DNA of 64,000 bases from CAYFZO01 sp965226235 (GTDB lineage: Bacteria; Pseudomonadota; Gammaproteobacteria; Poriferisulfidales; Oxydemutatoraceae). Under the pieces are notes generated by a model, which did no database searches, was not told the origin of the DNA, and saw nothing but the letters and a program-made list of their open reading frames with translations. Positions 46,254 to 55,289 of this stretch are shown piece by piece (position 1 is the first letter of the stretch; each line of letters starts with the position of its first letter). The stretch is taken from positions 1,178,001 to 1,242,000 of the forward strand of contig OZ245335.1 of the NCBI GenBank assembly GCA_965226235.1, read 5' to 3'. The position numbers and the translations under genes were made by a program.

Positions 46254-46343
46254 TCAGGCTGCTCGTGTTGCGTACTCGGCTGAGGTCGTGTAGCCCAGCG
46301 AGCCATGCGGTCGTTGCCGGTTGTAGTGGCGACACCATTGTAA
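46254..46343 (-). pseudogene. Transposase C-terminal remnant
   Basis: About 29 codons end a DDE transposase: LQWCRHYNRQRPHGSLGYTT, then SAEYATRAA and a stop. The YN..RPH..LGY.T..E pattern is the C-terminus of IS3/IS481 transposases. Nothing upstream in this frame is transposase-like; REP sequence begins about 100 bp away. It lies between the nqr operon and the coiled-coil array. Confidence 0.65.
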
Positions 46344-46440
46344 CAGCCGGCACCCCCGTCGCTGACCGACCCGATGCGTCGATTGTAATCGGCCTGCGGC
46401 TCGACGCCTGACTGTTTGGCGGTCTTGCATCATGTTGTAG

Positions 46441-46588
46441 GGGCGACGCATGCGTCGCCCTTGTGAATGCGTCACGGGTCCCGTCTGTTCCACAGGTGGT
46501 GCCCAGCAGGGCATGTTGTACCGGGTTGTGTCGCCCTCTGCGGGTGGATGTGTGCGGACATGTTGTAGGGGCGACGCATGCGTCGCCC
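46441..46588. repeat. REPIN-like element (two REP palindromes and spacer)
   Basis: GGGCGACGCATGCGTCGCCC occurs at both ends (46441-46460 and 46569-46588). The spacer contains TTCCACAGGTGGT..CC, GGCATGTTGTACCGGGTTGT and GTCGCC. A related spacer in the opposite orientation lies at 56190-56265, beside another REP. Two REPs enclosing a short spacer is the REPIN layout. The 46071-46721 interval otherwise holds the transposase remnant, the array's left flank and no recognisable gene. Confidence 0.7.
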
Positions 46589-46592
46589 CTAC

Positions 46593-46680
46593 GAATGCCA
46601 TAATCATCCAGGTGCCTCCTTTGTGTCAGAAGAATGGAAAAGTCCTCATTCCGCATGGACCGGATTACAGGGAAAAGATC
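46593..46680. repeat. Left direct repeat bracketing the coiled-coil array
   Basis: GAATGCCATAATCATCC through ATTACAGGGAAAAGATC, about 88 bp. It recurs with few changes at 50635-50725, just past the right end of the array. Both copies directly follow a REP palindrome. A further shared block, GATCTTCCCC.TGCTATCG, lies outside each (46205 and 50576). Confidence 0.8.
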
Positions 46681-46721
46681 ACCACGGCAGCAAGATCCAA
46701 CTTAGATTTATACTTGATTCC

Positions 46722-47009
46722 ATGAGCGCAACCGCACTGTACAAAGCCCTGCTTGATGCCGGCGCCGACGAGGAGCTTGCGGAACGAGCCGCCGAGGTCC
46801 TGCCGCCGATAGGCGAGTTGGCAACCAAGGCAGATGTCTCCGAACTTAAGACGGACATTGCCAGATTGGAGACCCGCCTGGACGAGACTGCAACCAAGAC
46901 CGAGCTGGCTGAGTTGCGCACCGAACTGAAAGCTTACCTCGCCTGGCGGTTACTCGGCGGCATGGCTCTGATGCTTAGCATTGCGGTCGCGTTTATCAGG
47001 CTGACTTAA
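46722..47009 (+). CDS. Array gene 1: small coiled-coil protein with C-terminal membrane helix
   Basis: 95 residues from ATG (MSATALYKALLDAGADEELAERAAEVLPP). The N-terminal 35 residues are helical and acidic. The central part is a short heptad coiled coil with one DVSELK unit, then TDIARLETRLDETATKTELAEL. The C-terminal AWRLLGGMALMLSIAVAFIRL is a membrane helix. The layout resembles the CCDC90/DUF1640-like proteins found scattered in bacteria, whose function is unknown. It is likely an oligomer tethered to the inner membrane by its C-terminus. Confidence 0.75.
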   Translation: MSATALYKALLDAGADEELAERAAEVLPPIGELATKADVSELKTDIARLETRLDETATKTELAELRTELKAYLAWRLLGGMALMLSIAVAFIRLT

Positions 47010-47395
47010 GCCAACCAGAGGAATCCGGATCGGACGCTCGGGAGATCCCGTGTGCCAAGTGAAGCGGCCAATGACCTCGCCACGACCGACCGACCTCGAG
47101 GAGCAACTCCGCAGAACCCGGGCACCAAGTCACCCTCGCAGGCCTGCGAAGACATGGTCGCCGCAACGACAGGCTTGGCGGCAGGTGCTCCGGCTCGCCG
47201 GCACCAAGTATCCTACGATGCGGCGGCATTGATGTATGAAACCTGTATGAGGTCAGCAGTCAACTTCACAAGTGATAAAGTGCATTATCATGCCCTTGAA
47301 TGGGTTGCGGAAGAGCCAACGATGTCTGGTGCCCCAGAGGGGGCGAATTCTGGCTCCCACGGCAGCAAGATCCAACTTGATTTATACTTGGTTCC

Positions 47396-47734
47396 ATGAG
47401 CGCAACCGCACTGTACAAAGCCCTGCTTGATGCCGGCACCGACGAGGAGCTTGCGGAACGAGCCGCCGAGGTCCTGCCGCCGATAGGCGAGTTGGCAACC
47501 AAGGCAGATGTCTCCGAACTCAAGGCAGATGTCTCCGAACTTAAGGCAGATGTCTCCGAACTCAAGGCAGATGTCTCCGAACTTAAGACGGACATTGCCA
47601 GATTGGAGACCCATCTGGACGAGACTGCGACCAAGACCGAACTGGCTGAACTGAAAGCTTACCTCGCCTGGCGGTTACTCGGCGGCATGGCCCTGATGCT
47701 TAGCGTTGCGGTCGCATTTATCAGGCTGACTTAA
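47396..47734 (+). CDS. Array gene 2: coiled-coil membrane protein, four heptad units
   Basis: 112 residues; the N-terminus and membrane helix are nearly identical to gene 1. Four DVSELK heptads precede TDIARLETHLDE. The second coiled-coil block is shortened: TELAEL runs straight into KAYLAWRLLGG without the RTELK present in the other copies. The reading frame is kept because the repeat unit is 21 bp. Confidence 0.75.
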   Translation: MSATALYKALLDAGTDEELAERAAEVLPPIGELATKADVSELKADVSELKADVSELKADVSELKTDIARLETHLDETATKTELAELKAYLAWRLLGGMALMLSVAVAFIRLT

Positions 47735-48131
47735 GCCAACCAGAGGAATCCGGATCGGACGCTCGGGAGATCCCGTGTGCCAAGTGAAGCGGCCAATGAC
47801 CTCGCCGCGACCGACCGACCTCAAGGAGCAACTCCGCAGAACCCGGACCAGACATCCTTGGTGTTACGCTTGTAACAACCTTGAACCCTGCGGTGAGAAT
47901 ACGCATACGGATGTTCCTCGAAGGACCACCCCCATAATTTTCGCGCCACATTTGATGCGGCGGCATTGATGTATGAAACCTGTATGAGGTCAGCAGTCAA
48001 CTTCACAAGTGATAAAGTGCATTATCATGCCTTGAATGGGTTGCGGAAGAGCCAACGATGTCTGGTGCCCCAGAGGGGGCGAATTCTGGCTCCCACGGCA
48101 GCAAGATCCAACTTGATTTATACTTGATTCC

Positions 48132-48547
48132 ATGAGCGCAACCGCACTGTACAAAGCCCTGCTCGATGCCGGCACCAACGAGGAGCTTGCGGAACGAGCC
48201 GCCGAGGTCCTGCCGCCGATAGGCGAGTTGGCAACCAAGGCAGATGTCTCCGAACTTAAGACGGATGTCTCCGAACTCAAGGCAGATGTCTCCGAACTTA
48301 AGACGGACATTGTCAGATTGGAGACCCGCCTGGACGAGACTGCGACCAAAACCGAGCTGGCTGAGTTGCGCACCGAACTGAAAACCGATATTGCCGAACT
48401 GAAAACCGATATTGCCGAACTGAAAACCGATTGCCGAACTGAAAGCAGATGTTTATTGCCGAACTGAAAGCTTACTTCGCCTGGCGGTTACTCGGCGGCA
48501 TGGCCCTGATGCTTAGCGTTGCGGTCGCGTTTATCAGGCTGACTTAA
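48132..48547 (+). pseudogene. Array gene 3: frameshifted copy lacking the membrane helix
   Basis: Starts as the other copies, with three DVSELK heptads and two TDIAELK heptads. Within the third (48430-48436) two bases are missing (GATTGCC for GATATTGCC). The frame then reads CRTESRCLLPN and stops at 48467. The membrane-helix sequence follows intact in another frame to 48547. The product would be a 111-residue soluble coiled coil without an anchor: either a broken copy or a soluble variant. Confidence 0.7.
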
Positions 48548-48944
48548 GCCAACCGGAGGAATCCGGATCGGACGCTCGGGAGATCCCGTGTGCCAAGTGA
48601 AGCGGCCAATGACCTCGCCGCGACCGACCGACCTCAAGGAGCAACTCCGCAGAACCCGGACCAGACATCCTTGGTGTTACGCTTGTAACAACCTTGAACC
48701 CTGCGGTGAGAATACGCATACGGATGTTCCTCGAAGGACCACTCCCATAATTTTCGCGCTACATTTGATGCGGCGGCATTGATGTATGAAACCTGTATGA
48801 GGTCAGCAGTCAACTTCACAAGTGATAAAACGCATTATCATGCCTTGAATGGGTTGCGGAAGAGCCAACGATGTCTAGTGCCCCAGAGGGGGCGAATTCT
48901 GGCTCCCACGGCAGCAAGATCCAACTTGATTTATACTTGATTCC

Positions 48945-49295
48945 ATGAGCGCAACCGCACTGTACAAAGCCCTGCTTGATGCCGGCACCGACGAGGAGCT
49001 TGCGGAACGAGCCGCCGAGGTCCTGCCGCCGATAGGCGAGTTGGCAACCAAGGCAGATGTCTCCGAACTCAAGGCGGATGTCTCCGAACTTAAGACGGAC
49101 ATTGTCAGATTGGAGACCCGTCTGGACGAGACTGCGACCAAGACCGAGCTGGCTGAGTTACGCACCGAACTGAAAACCGATATTGCCGAACTGAAAACCG
49201 GTATTGCCGAACTGAAAGCTTACCTCGCCTGGCGGTTACTCGGCGGAATGGCTCTGATGCTTAGCATTGCGGTCGCGTTTATCAGGCTGACTTAA
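48945..49295 (+). CDS. Array gene 4: coiled-coil membrane protein, two heptad units
   Basis: 116 residues. Two DVSELK heptads, then TDIVRLETRLDETATKTELAEL, RTELKTDIAELKTGIAELK and the C-terminal helix AYLAWRLLGGMALMLSIAVA. The second heptad block (TDIAELK/TGIAELK) is absent from genes 1 and 2 but shared with genes 3 and 5, so genes 3-5 form a subgroup. Confidence 0.75.
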   Translation: MSATALYKALLDAGTDEELAERAAEVLPPIGELATKADVSELKADVSELKTDIVRLETRLDETATKTELAELRTELKTDIAELKTGIAELKAYLAWRLLGGMALMLSIAVAFIRLT

Positions 49296-49692
49296 GCCAA
49301 CCAGAGGAATCCGGATCGGACGCTCGGGAGATCCCGTGTGCCAAGTGAAGCGGCCAATGACCTCGCCGCGACCGACCGACCTCAAGGAGCAACTCCGCAG
49401 AACCCGGATCAGACATCCTTGGTGTTACGCTTGTAACAACCTTGAACCCTGCGGTGAGAATGCGCATACGGATGTTCCTCGAAGGACCACTCCCATAATT
49501 TTCGCGCCACATTTGATGCGGCGGCATCAATGTATGAAACCTGTATGAGGTCAGCAGTCAACTTCACAAGTGATAAAGTGCATTATCATGCCTTGAATGG
49601 GTTGCGGAAGAGCCAACGACGTCTGGTGCCCCAGAGGGGGCGAATTCTGGCTCCCACGGCAGCAAGATCCAACTTGATTTATACTTGATTCC

Positions 49693-50169
49693 ATGAGCGC
49701 AACCGCACTGTACAAAGCCCTGCTTGATGCCGGCACCAACGAGGAGCTTGCGGAACGAGCCGCCGAGGTCCTGCCGCCGATAGGCGAGTTGGCAACCAAG
49801 GCAGATGTCTCCGAACTCAAGACGGATGTCTCCGAACTCAAGACGGATGTCTCCGAACTCAAGACGGATGTCTCCGAACTCAAGACGGATGTCTCCGAAC
49901 TCAAGACGGATGTCTCCGAACTCAAGGCAGATGTCTCCGAACTCAAGACGGATGTCTCCGAACTTAAGACTGACATTGTCAGATTGGAGACCCGTCTGGA
50001 CGAGACTGCGACCAAGACCGAGCTGGCTGAGTTGCGCACCGAACTGAAAACCGATATTGCCGAACTGAAAACCGGTATTGCCGAACTGAAAGCTTACCTC
50101 GCCTGGCGGTTACTCGGCGGCATGGCTCTGATGCTTAGCATCGCGGTCGCGTTTATCAGGCTGACTTAA
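49693..50169 (+). CDS. Array gene 5: coiled-coil membrane protein, eight heptad units
   Basis: 158 residues, the longest copy. Eight consecutive DVSELK heptads (each preceded by A or T, nearly identical at the DNA level) give a predicted rod about 56 residues longer than zero repeats would. TDIVRLE, RTELKTDIAELKTGIAELK and the C-terminal membrane helix follow. The uniform nucleotide sequence of the repeats shows recent slippage expansion. Confidence 0.78.
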   Translation: MSATALYKALLDAGTNEELAERAAEVLPPIGELATKADVSELKTDVSELKTDVSELKTDVSELKTDVSELKTDVSELKADVSELKTDVSELKTDIVRLETRLDETATKTELAELRTELKTDIAELKTGIAELKAYLAWRLLGGMALMLSIAVAFIRLT

Positions 50170-50365
50170 GCCAACCAGAGGAATCCGGATCGGACGCTCG
50201 GGAGATCCCGTGTGCCAAGTGAAGCGGCCAATGACCTCGCCGCGACCGACCGACCTCAAGGAGCAACTCCGCTGAGCCCGGGCACCAGGTCGCCCTCGCA
50301 GGCTTGCGAAGACATGGTCGCCGCAACGACAGGCTTGGCGGCAGGTGCTCCGGCTCGCCGGCACC

Positions 50366-50512
50366 AAGCATCCTACAAAGAGCTGCGGAAATGCAGGTAT
50401 CCAATCCTTGGGCAAGTGTCGATCGTCCCGAAAACGCGCGATAGCGAAGGCGGTTTGGGTGTGCCGGTCGCACTCCAGCTCATAGCTCGACGTCGGGGGT
50501 TCCATCTCCACA
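50366..50512 (-). other. Possible truncated gene start beside the array
   Basis: On the minus strand a very strong GGAGG (twice, around 50515-50530) precedes GTG/ATG codons and a short protein-like reading (YELECDRHTQTAFAIARFRD). This reading runs into the last array spacer near 50377. It could be the 5' end of a gene cut by the array. I do not recognise it. The rest of 50170-50789 is spacer, the right direct repeat and a degenerate REP. Confidence 0.2.
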
Positions 50513-50634
50513 TCCTCCGATCCTCCTTTTTCTCCTTATCCCAGAACCGGTAAGCCCGTGGATGCATTGCTCGCTGATCTTCCCCCTGCTATCGATCCAC
50601 TTGAGTTGTAGGAGCGGGGCATGCGTCGCCCCTA

Positions 50635-50725
50635 CGAATGCCATAATCATCCGGGTGCCTCCTTTGTGTCAGAAGAATGGAAAAGTCCTCATTCCGCATG
50701 GACCGGATTACGGGGGAAAGATCAT
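50635..50725. repeat. Right direct repeat bracketing the coiled-coil array
   Basis: Counterpart of 46593-46680, with a handful of substitutions. It follows a degenerate REP palindrome (GGGGCATGCGTCGCCCCTAC, 50613-50632) and ends about 65 bp before hemL. Confidence 0.8.
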
Positions 50726-50789
50726 TGGGCGAGGCATGCCATAATCAAAAGAGAGTATTTTAGAATTGGGCAAAGGTGGCATTATCGCT

Positions 50790-52127
50790 TTGGGCCAACA
50801 ACCTTTCGATGTGAAAACAGCAAAATCAAAAGAGCTTCTGGCACGAGCCTGTGCAGTGATCCCGGGGGGGGTGAATTCGCCGGTACGCAGCTTTGGCGGC
50901 GTCGGTGGAGGACCGCCGTTCATGGTCAAGGGGCATGGCGCACGCCTCCACGATGCGGACGGTCAGGTTTATATCGACTTCGTCTGTTCCTGGGGTGCCC
51001 TGATCCTTGGCCACGCCGCCGACGCCATCATTTCAGCCGCGCAGGCGGCCGTTGAGTATGGCCTGAGCTTTGGCGCGCCTACCGAACTCGAGGTTCGTAT
51101 GGCCGAGCGGATTTGCCGCGCGATGCCCGCGTTGGAAATGGTTCGTCTGGTCAACTCCGGTACCGAGGCAACGATGAGTGCGATACGCCTCGCTCGTGGC
51201 TACACGGGGCGTGACAAAATCATCAAGTTTGACGGGTGCTATCACGGCCATGCCGACAGCTTGCTTGCCAGCGCAGGTTCAGGCGTGCTCGATTGCTCTA
51301 CCCCGGGTTCACCGGGCGTACCCGCGGCTACCGTCGCCGATACGATAGTGCTCGACTACAACGATACCGGTCAGGTCGAACGGACCTTTCAGCACCTGCA
51401 GGGGAAAATCGCTGCGGTAATCGTCGAACCCATTGCCGGCAATATGAATTTTGTGCCGGGCGATCAAGATTTTCTGCACACGCTACGCAAGTTGTGCAAC
51501 GACGCCGGCAGTCTGTTGATCTTCGACGAAGTCATGACCGGGTTCCGCGTTGCTCTCGGTGGCGCGCAATCCCTGTACGGCATCCGCCCTGACCTGACAA
51601 CGCTTGGCAAGGTGATCGGTGGCGGCATGCCGATCGGTGCGTTTGGCGGCAGACGCGACGTGATGTCTGCCCTGGCGCCGGCAGGTGTGGTCTACCAGGC
51701 CGGCACACTCTCGGGCAACCCGGTGGCAGTAAGCGTCGGCCTGAAAACACTGGAAATCGTCTCGGAGCCTGGCTTCTACGAAGCGTTGTCAGAGAAAACC
51801 GAGCGCCTGTGCACAGGCTTGTCGCGCGTTGCCGAAACCCACGATGTCGCCCTTCGCTGCGACTACCGCGGGGGAATGTTCGGTTTGCTGTTTGCCGATA
51901 CGCCTGCTCGCACCTTTGCCCAGATCAAAGCCGCCGACAAAAAAAGATTTGCGCGCTTCCATCGCGCGATGCTAGAACAGGGGGTGTATCTGGCTCCATC
52001 GGCTTTTGAAGCGGGCTTCGTATCCAGCGCCCACACCCACGACGACATCGACGCCGCTCTCAATGCCGCTGACCGGGCCTTCAGAGCCGATCGAGACCGG
52101 CCGAGCCTGAGCGGGTCTCATACCTGA
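50790..52127 (+). CDS. hemL: Glutamate-1-semialdehyde 2,1-aminomutase
   Basis: A PLP enzyme that makes 5-aminolevulinate in the C5 heme pathway. About 445 residues from TTG 50790, which has AAAGGTGG upstream; TTG 50766 and GTG 50811 are alternatives, and no ATG fits. Motifs are IPGGVNSPVRSFGGVGG, RLVNSGTEATMSAIRLARG, FDGCYHGHADSLL, the PLP-Asp in LIFDEVMTGFR, the PLP-Lys in TTLGKVIGGGMPIGAFGG, and YQAGTLSGNP. Its 3' end overlaps the convergent ABC gene by 10 bp. It starts close to the array's right repeat, so its native promoter may have been altered. Confidence 0.95.
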   Translation: MGQQPFDVKTAKSKELLARACAVIPGGVNSPVRSFGGVGGGPPFMVKGHGARLHDADGQVYIDFVCSWGALILGHAADAIISAAQAAVEYGLSFGAPTELEVRMAERICRAMPALEMVRLVNSGTEATMSAIRLARGYTGRDKIIKFDGCYHGHADSLLASAGSGVLDCSTPGSPGVPAATVADTIVLDYNDTGQVERTFQHLQGKIAAVIVEPIAGNMNFVPGDQDFLHTLRKLCNDAGSLLIFDEVMTGFRVALGGAQSLYGIRPDLTTLGKVIGGGMPIGAFGGRRDVMSALAPAGVVYQAGTLSGNPVAVSVGLKTLEIVSEPGFYEALSEKTERLCTGLSRVAETHDVALRCDYRGGMFGLLFADTPARTFAQIKAADKKRFARFHRAMLEQGVYLAPSAFEAGFVSSAHTHDDIDAALNAADRAFRADRDRPSLSGSHT

Positions 52128-53908
52128 GCGGCAAACAGGCGCGAATAAAACCCGTTTTCCTTGAGAAGCTGCTCGTGGACGCCGTGCTCGATGATGTGGC
52201 CCGACTCAAACACGTAGATACGGTCCGCCCGCTTCACGGCACTCAGGCGGTGCGCGACGATCAACGTGGTCCTGCCGGGAAAACGGTCGAACAAGCCTTC
52301 GTACAGTAGTGCTTCAATTTCGGAGTCTACTGCCGAAGTCGCTTCGTCCAGGATAACGATTTTAGGCTCTTCGAGCACCATCCTCGCGATCGCAAGCCGC
52401 TGGCGTTGTCCGCCGGACAGCTTCACCCCCTGCATACCGATCAAGGTGTCGAGCCGATCGGGCTTATCGCGCACAAATTTTGCAAGCTGCACGATACCGA
52501 GCGCATCCCAGAGCTGATCATCCTCCAGATCGCGCCCAAGCGTCAGGTTGGCACGTATGGTGTCGTTGAAATGCGAGGGGGTCTGCAACACGTACCCGAC
52601 GTGCTCGCGGATCGTTTCAAACCCGATCTTCTCTATGGAGACGCCGTTATACAAGACCTGCCCGCCGGCGGCGTGATGCAGCCCCAGAAGCGTCTGGACA
52701 AATGTGGTCTTGCCGCCGCCGCTGGCACCGACCAAAGCGACCTTTTCTCCGGCACCGATAGAAAGGCTCACGTCTTTCAAGGCGTCGGCGGTGTCGGCAT
52801 AGGACAGGCGCAGGTTGCGCACTTCGAGCGAGGCCGTCTCGCGTCCTGCAAACGGATCGATCGTCGCCGCGTAGTGGCGTTCCCGCTCAAGGTCGGTCAG
52901 CCCGTTGACGCGCTTGAGTGCTGCCTTGGCAGCGAACCAGGAATACTGCATGCCGATGATTTCCTGTATCGGCCCGAGCATGAACCACAGGTAACCAAAT
53001 ACCGCGATCATCTGCCCGATCGTCAGGTCGGAAAAGACCACCATGAGCATCCCCAGGGCACGGAATACGTCAAAGCCGAACAAAAACACCAGGAAGGACA
53101 GCCGGCTCGAAGCGTCGTTGCGCCACGTGAACTCTACCGCGCGGTTCTTGATCGTGTGCGCCATTGAAACCAACCGCCCAATATAGTGCCCGTCACGATT
53201 GCTGGCACGGATCTGGTGCATGGCATTCAGCGTCTCGGCCACTGCCTCCTGAAAAACCTCTATCGCTTCGTTCTCTCTTTTCTTGAGATTCTTCATCCGT
53301 TTGCCGATCGCCATCGTGAAATAAACCACCAACGGATTCAAAAACAGCAGGAACAACGCAAGTTGCCAGTGCAAAAACATCAGCACCACCGCGGTGGCAG
53401 TGATCATGAACACCGAAATAACGAAGCGGCTGATCGCCACCCCCATAAACTGATCGAGCGTCTCCAGGTCGGTAACCAGCCGCGCACTGATGCCGGTGCC
53501 GCTCCTGCCATCGAACTCGGAAACCAAAACGCTCCCCAGGTGCCGTAGCAGCCGTTTCCTGATTTTATAGACGATGCCCTTGGAGATATGCGAAAACACC
53601 CACATCTGCCACACGGTCAGCAGCCAGCCAATCACGCGCAGCAATATGGTTACGAGCGATATCACGCCGATATACAACACCGGCAGATGCCAGGCCTCGG
53701 GGAAAAACGGGTTGATCCAATTGATCAGTACGCCAGGCTGGTCGAGTAGCACTTCGTCGACCAGCAGCGGCATCAGCAATGGGACGGGAACGCTGGCAAG
53801 CGTCGCGCCGAGCGCGATAAAGTTCGTCGCCACGAGCTTTTTGCGATGCCGCAGCACCATTAGAAACAGGTCGCGTATCGCGTAGGTCGGCATCGCCACG
53901 CTGTTCAT
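52118..53908 (-). CDS. ABC exporter, fused permease and ATPase (MsbA-like)
   Basis: 596 residues. The N-terminal 310 residues have about six membrane helices (type IV exporter fold). The C-terminal domain has Walker A GASGGGKTT, the Q-loop (GYVLQTPSHFNDTI), signature LSGGQRQRLAIARM, Walker B KIVILDEATSAVD and the H-loop in LIVAHRLS. It probably works as a homodimer exporting a lipid or hydrophobic compound. The ATG overlaps the mpl stop by 4 bp (ATGA), so it is translationally coupled to mpl. The substrate cannot be told from the sequence. Confidence 0.92.
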   Translation of the reverse strand: MNSVAMPTYAIRDLFLMVLRHRKKLVATNFIALGATLASVPVPLLMPLLVDEVLLDQPGVLINWINPFFPEAWHLPVLYIGVISLVTILLRVIGWLLTVWQMWVFSHISKGIVYKIRKRLLRHLGSVLVSEFDGRSGTGISARLVTDLETLDQFMGVAISRFVISVFMITATAVVLMFLHWQLALFLLFLNPLVVYFTMAIGKRMKNLKKRENEAIEVFQEAVAETLNAMHQIRASNRDGHYIGRLVSMAHTIKNRAVEFTWRNDASSRLSFLVFLFGFDVFRALGMLMVVFSDLTIGQMIAVFGYLWFMLGPIQEIIGMQYSWFAAKAALKRVNGLTDLERERHYAATIDPFAGRETASLEVRNLRLSYADTADALKDVSLSIGAGEKVALVGASGGGKTTFVQTLLGLHHAAGGQVLYNGVSIEKIGFETIREHVGYVLQTPSHFNDTIRANLTLGRDLEDDQLWDALGIVQLAKFVRDKPDRLDTLIGMQGVKLSGGQRQRLAIARMVLEEPKIVILDEATSAVDSEIEALLYEGLFDRFPGRTTLIVAHRLSAVKRADRIYVFESGHIIEHGVHEQLLKENGFYSRLFAAQV

Positions 53909-55281
53909 GGCCGTTGCTCCTCGAGCATCCGAGCCAGTCGCGCCGGTAGATCGTCAAACCCGCCGCTCGACATGAACACGACGCGGTCACCGACCTGCAG
54001 TTGCGAACGCAGCCGCGAGAGCAATTCGTCATCGTCATCGAACACCGAAAGAGAACCCTTCGCCCGCAAGGCGGCAATCGTCGGTTCGATCGCGTCCGCC
54101 AAATCCAGGGAACGATAACAGAACACTTCATCGGCACTGGCAAAAGCCTGCGGCAGACTTGCCCTGTGATGTCCTCTTTTCATGCTGTTGGAATGCGGCT
54201 CGAACACCGCGAACAGACGTCCTTCGCAACTTTCGGCAACCGCTTTCAGCGCGGCACGTATCGCCGAGGGATGATGCGCGAAATCATCATAGACGGTAAT
54301 ACCGGACGAGCTGCTTCTGACCTCCAGGCGCCGACGCACTCCTTCAAAACCTGCCAACGCACGCAACGCAAGCGGTATTTCTACGCCGGCGTGAAACGCC
54401 GCGGCGATGGCGCCGACTGCGTTGGCTACGTTGTGCTCCCCAGGCATCGACCAGCGACACTCGCCTTGATCGCGCCCTTGATAAAACAGTCGAAATCCGC
54501 CGGAATCAGGCTCGGCAAACCAATCGGCATCTCCGCAGACATCTCCCACGGAAAAGCTTTCCTGCCGTGACCATACCCCTCGACCCAGCACTTCCTGCAA
54601 AGCGGCATCGTCGGCACGGTACAAAACAACGCCATTGGGCGGAACCGTGCGCAGCAGAAAATGAAACTGCAACTGGATGGCATCCAGGGTTTCATAAATG
54701 TCGGCATGATCAAATTCAAGATTGTTCAAAACCAGTACCTGCGGGCGATAGTGCATGAACTTGGGGCGCTTGTCGAAAAAAGCCGTGTCGTACTCGTCGG
54801 CTTCGATAACGAACCAGGAAGATCGCTCGCCGCCGGCACGAGCAGAAACACCCAGATTGACGGGCACCCCGCCAATCAGGAACCCGGGAGCGGCTTTCGC
54901 ATAATCGAGTATCCACGCAAGCATCGCGGCGGTCGTGGTTTTTCCATGGGTGCCCGCAACCGCGAGCGTGCGTGCGTGATGAAGCACCTCGTGCGCCAGC
55001 CATTGCGGGCCTGACGCGTACGGAAGACGCCATCGCAGAATTTCCTCGACCAGTGGATTGCCGCGGGACAGGGCGTTACCGATAATGAAGCAGTCCCAGT
55101 CGGCTGTTACGTGCGATGGCCGGTATCCCAGGTCCATGCTGATTCGGGACCATTCGAGTTGTTCGCTCATGGGAGGGTATGCTGCGACATCGCAACCGCC
55201 AACCGTATGCCCAAGTTCGGCGGCGATACGTGCGACGCCGCCCATGAAGGTCCCGCAAATGCCAGCAATATAAACGCGCAT
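53905..55281 (-). CDS. mpl: UDP-MurNAc:L-alanyl-gamma-D-glutamyl-meso-DAP ligase
   Basis: A murein tripeptide recycling ligase. 458 residues. It opens with MRVYIAGICGTFMGGVARIA (Mpl has this in place of the MurC N-terminus). Then come the ATP loop AGTHGKTTTAAML, EADEYDTAFFDKRPKFMHY, LNNLEFDHADIY, MPGEHNVANA and YDDFAHHPSAI, all in Mur-ligase order. EADEYDTAFFDKR separates Mpl from MurC. It lies between yaaA (8 bp) and the ABC gene (overlap). Confidence 0.95.
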   Translation of the reverse strand: MRVYIAGICGTFMGGVARIAAELGHTVGGCDVAAYPPMSEQLEWSRISMDLGYRPSHVTADWDCFIIGNALSRGNPLVEEILRWRLPYASGPQWLAHEVLHHARTLAVAGTHGKTTTAAMLAWILDYAKAAPGFLIGGVPVNLGVSARAGGERSSWFVIEADEYDTAFFDKRPKFMHYRPQVLVLNNLEFDHADIYETLDAIQLQFHFLLRTVPPNGVVLYRADDAALQEVLGRGVWSRQESFSVGDVCGDADWFAEPDSGGFRLFYQGRDQGECRWSMPGEHNVANAVGAIAAAFHAGVEIPLALRALAGFEGVRRRLEVRSSSSGITVYDDFAHHPSAIRAALKAVAESCEGRLFAVFEPHSNSMKRGHHRASLPQAFASADEVFCYRSLDLADAIEPTIAALRAKGSLSVFDDDDELLSRLRSQLQVGDRVVFMSSGGFDDLPARLARMLEEQRP

Positions 55282-55289
55282 ACGGCAGG

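Larger units (their letters stand above)
46681..50376 (+). repeat. Five-copy tandem array of coiled-coil gene units
   Basis: Five direct units of 674, 736, 813 and 748 bp (start-to-start), plus a last one. Each has a conserved leader (GGCAGCAAGATCCAACTT.., TATACTTGATTCC just before ATG), a small gene, and a spacer of about 390 bp. Two spacer types occur. Type A (CTCGCAGGC.TGCGAAGACAT...GGCACCAAG) follows units 1 and 5. Type B (CAGACATCCTTGGTGTTACG...CACATTTGATG) follows units 2, 3 and 4. Within genes, a 21-bp unit (GATGTCTCCGAACT.AAG.C.) is repeated 1, 4, 3, 2 and 8 times. No ribosome-binding site precedes the ATGs; a TATACT 7 bp upstream is conserved in all copies. Confidence 0.9.

Noticed and set aside
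47775..47969. Spacer reading of 64 codons that recurs in three array units (also 48588-48782 and 49336-49548)
   Set aside because: Conservation is explained by the copies being nearly identical DNA. There is no ribosome-binding site or protein-like pattern, and the reading is disrupted in the type A spacers.
49800..49990. Regular 21-bp repeats that could suggest a CRISPR array
   Set aside because: The repeats are directly abutting without unique spacers and encode heptads in frame, so they are a coding minisatellite.
49551..50039. Minus-strand reading with repeated SSETSVL units in array gene 5
   Set aside because: It is the mirror of the 21-bp heptad repeat. The plus-strand reading has a defined N-terminus, coiled coil and membrane helix in every copy.
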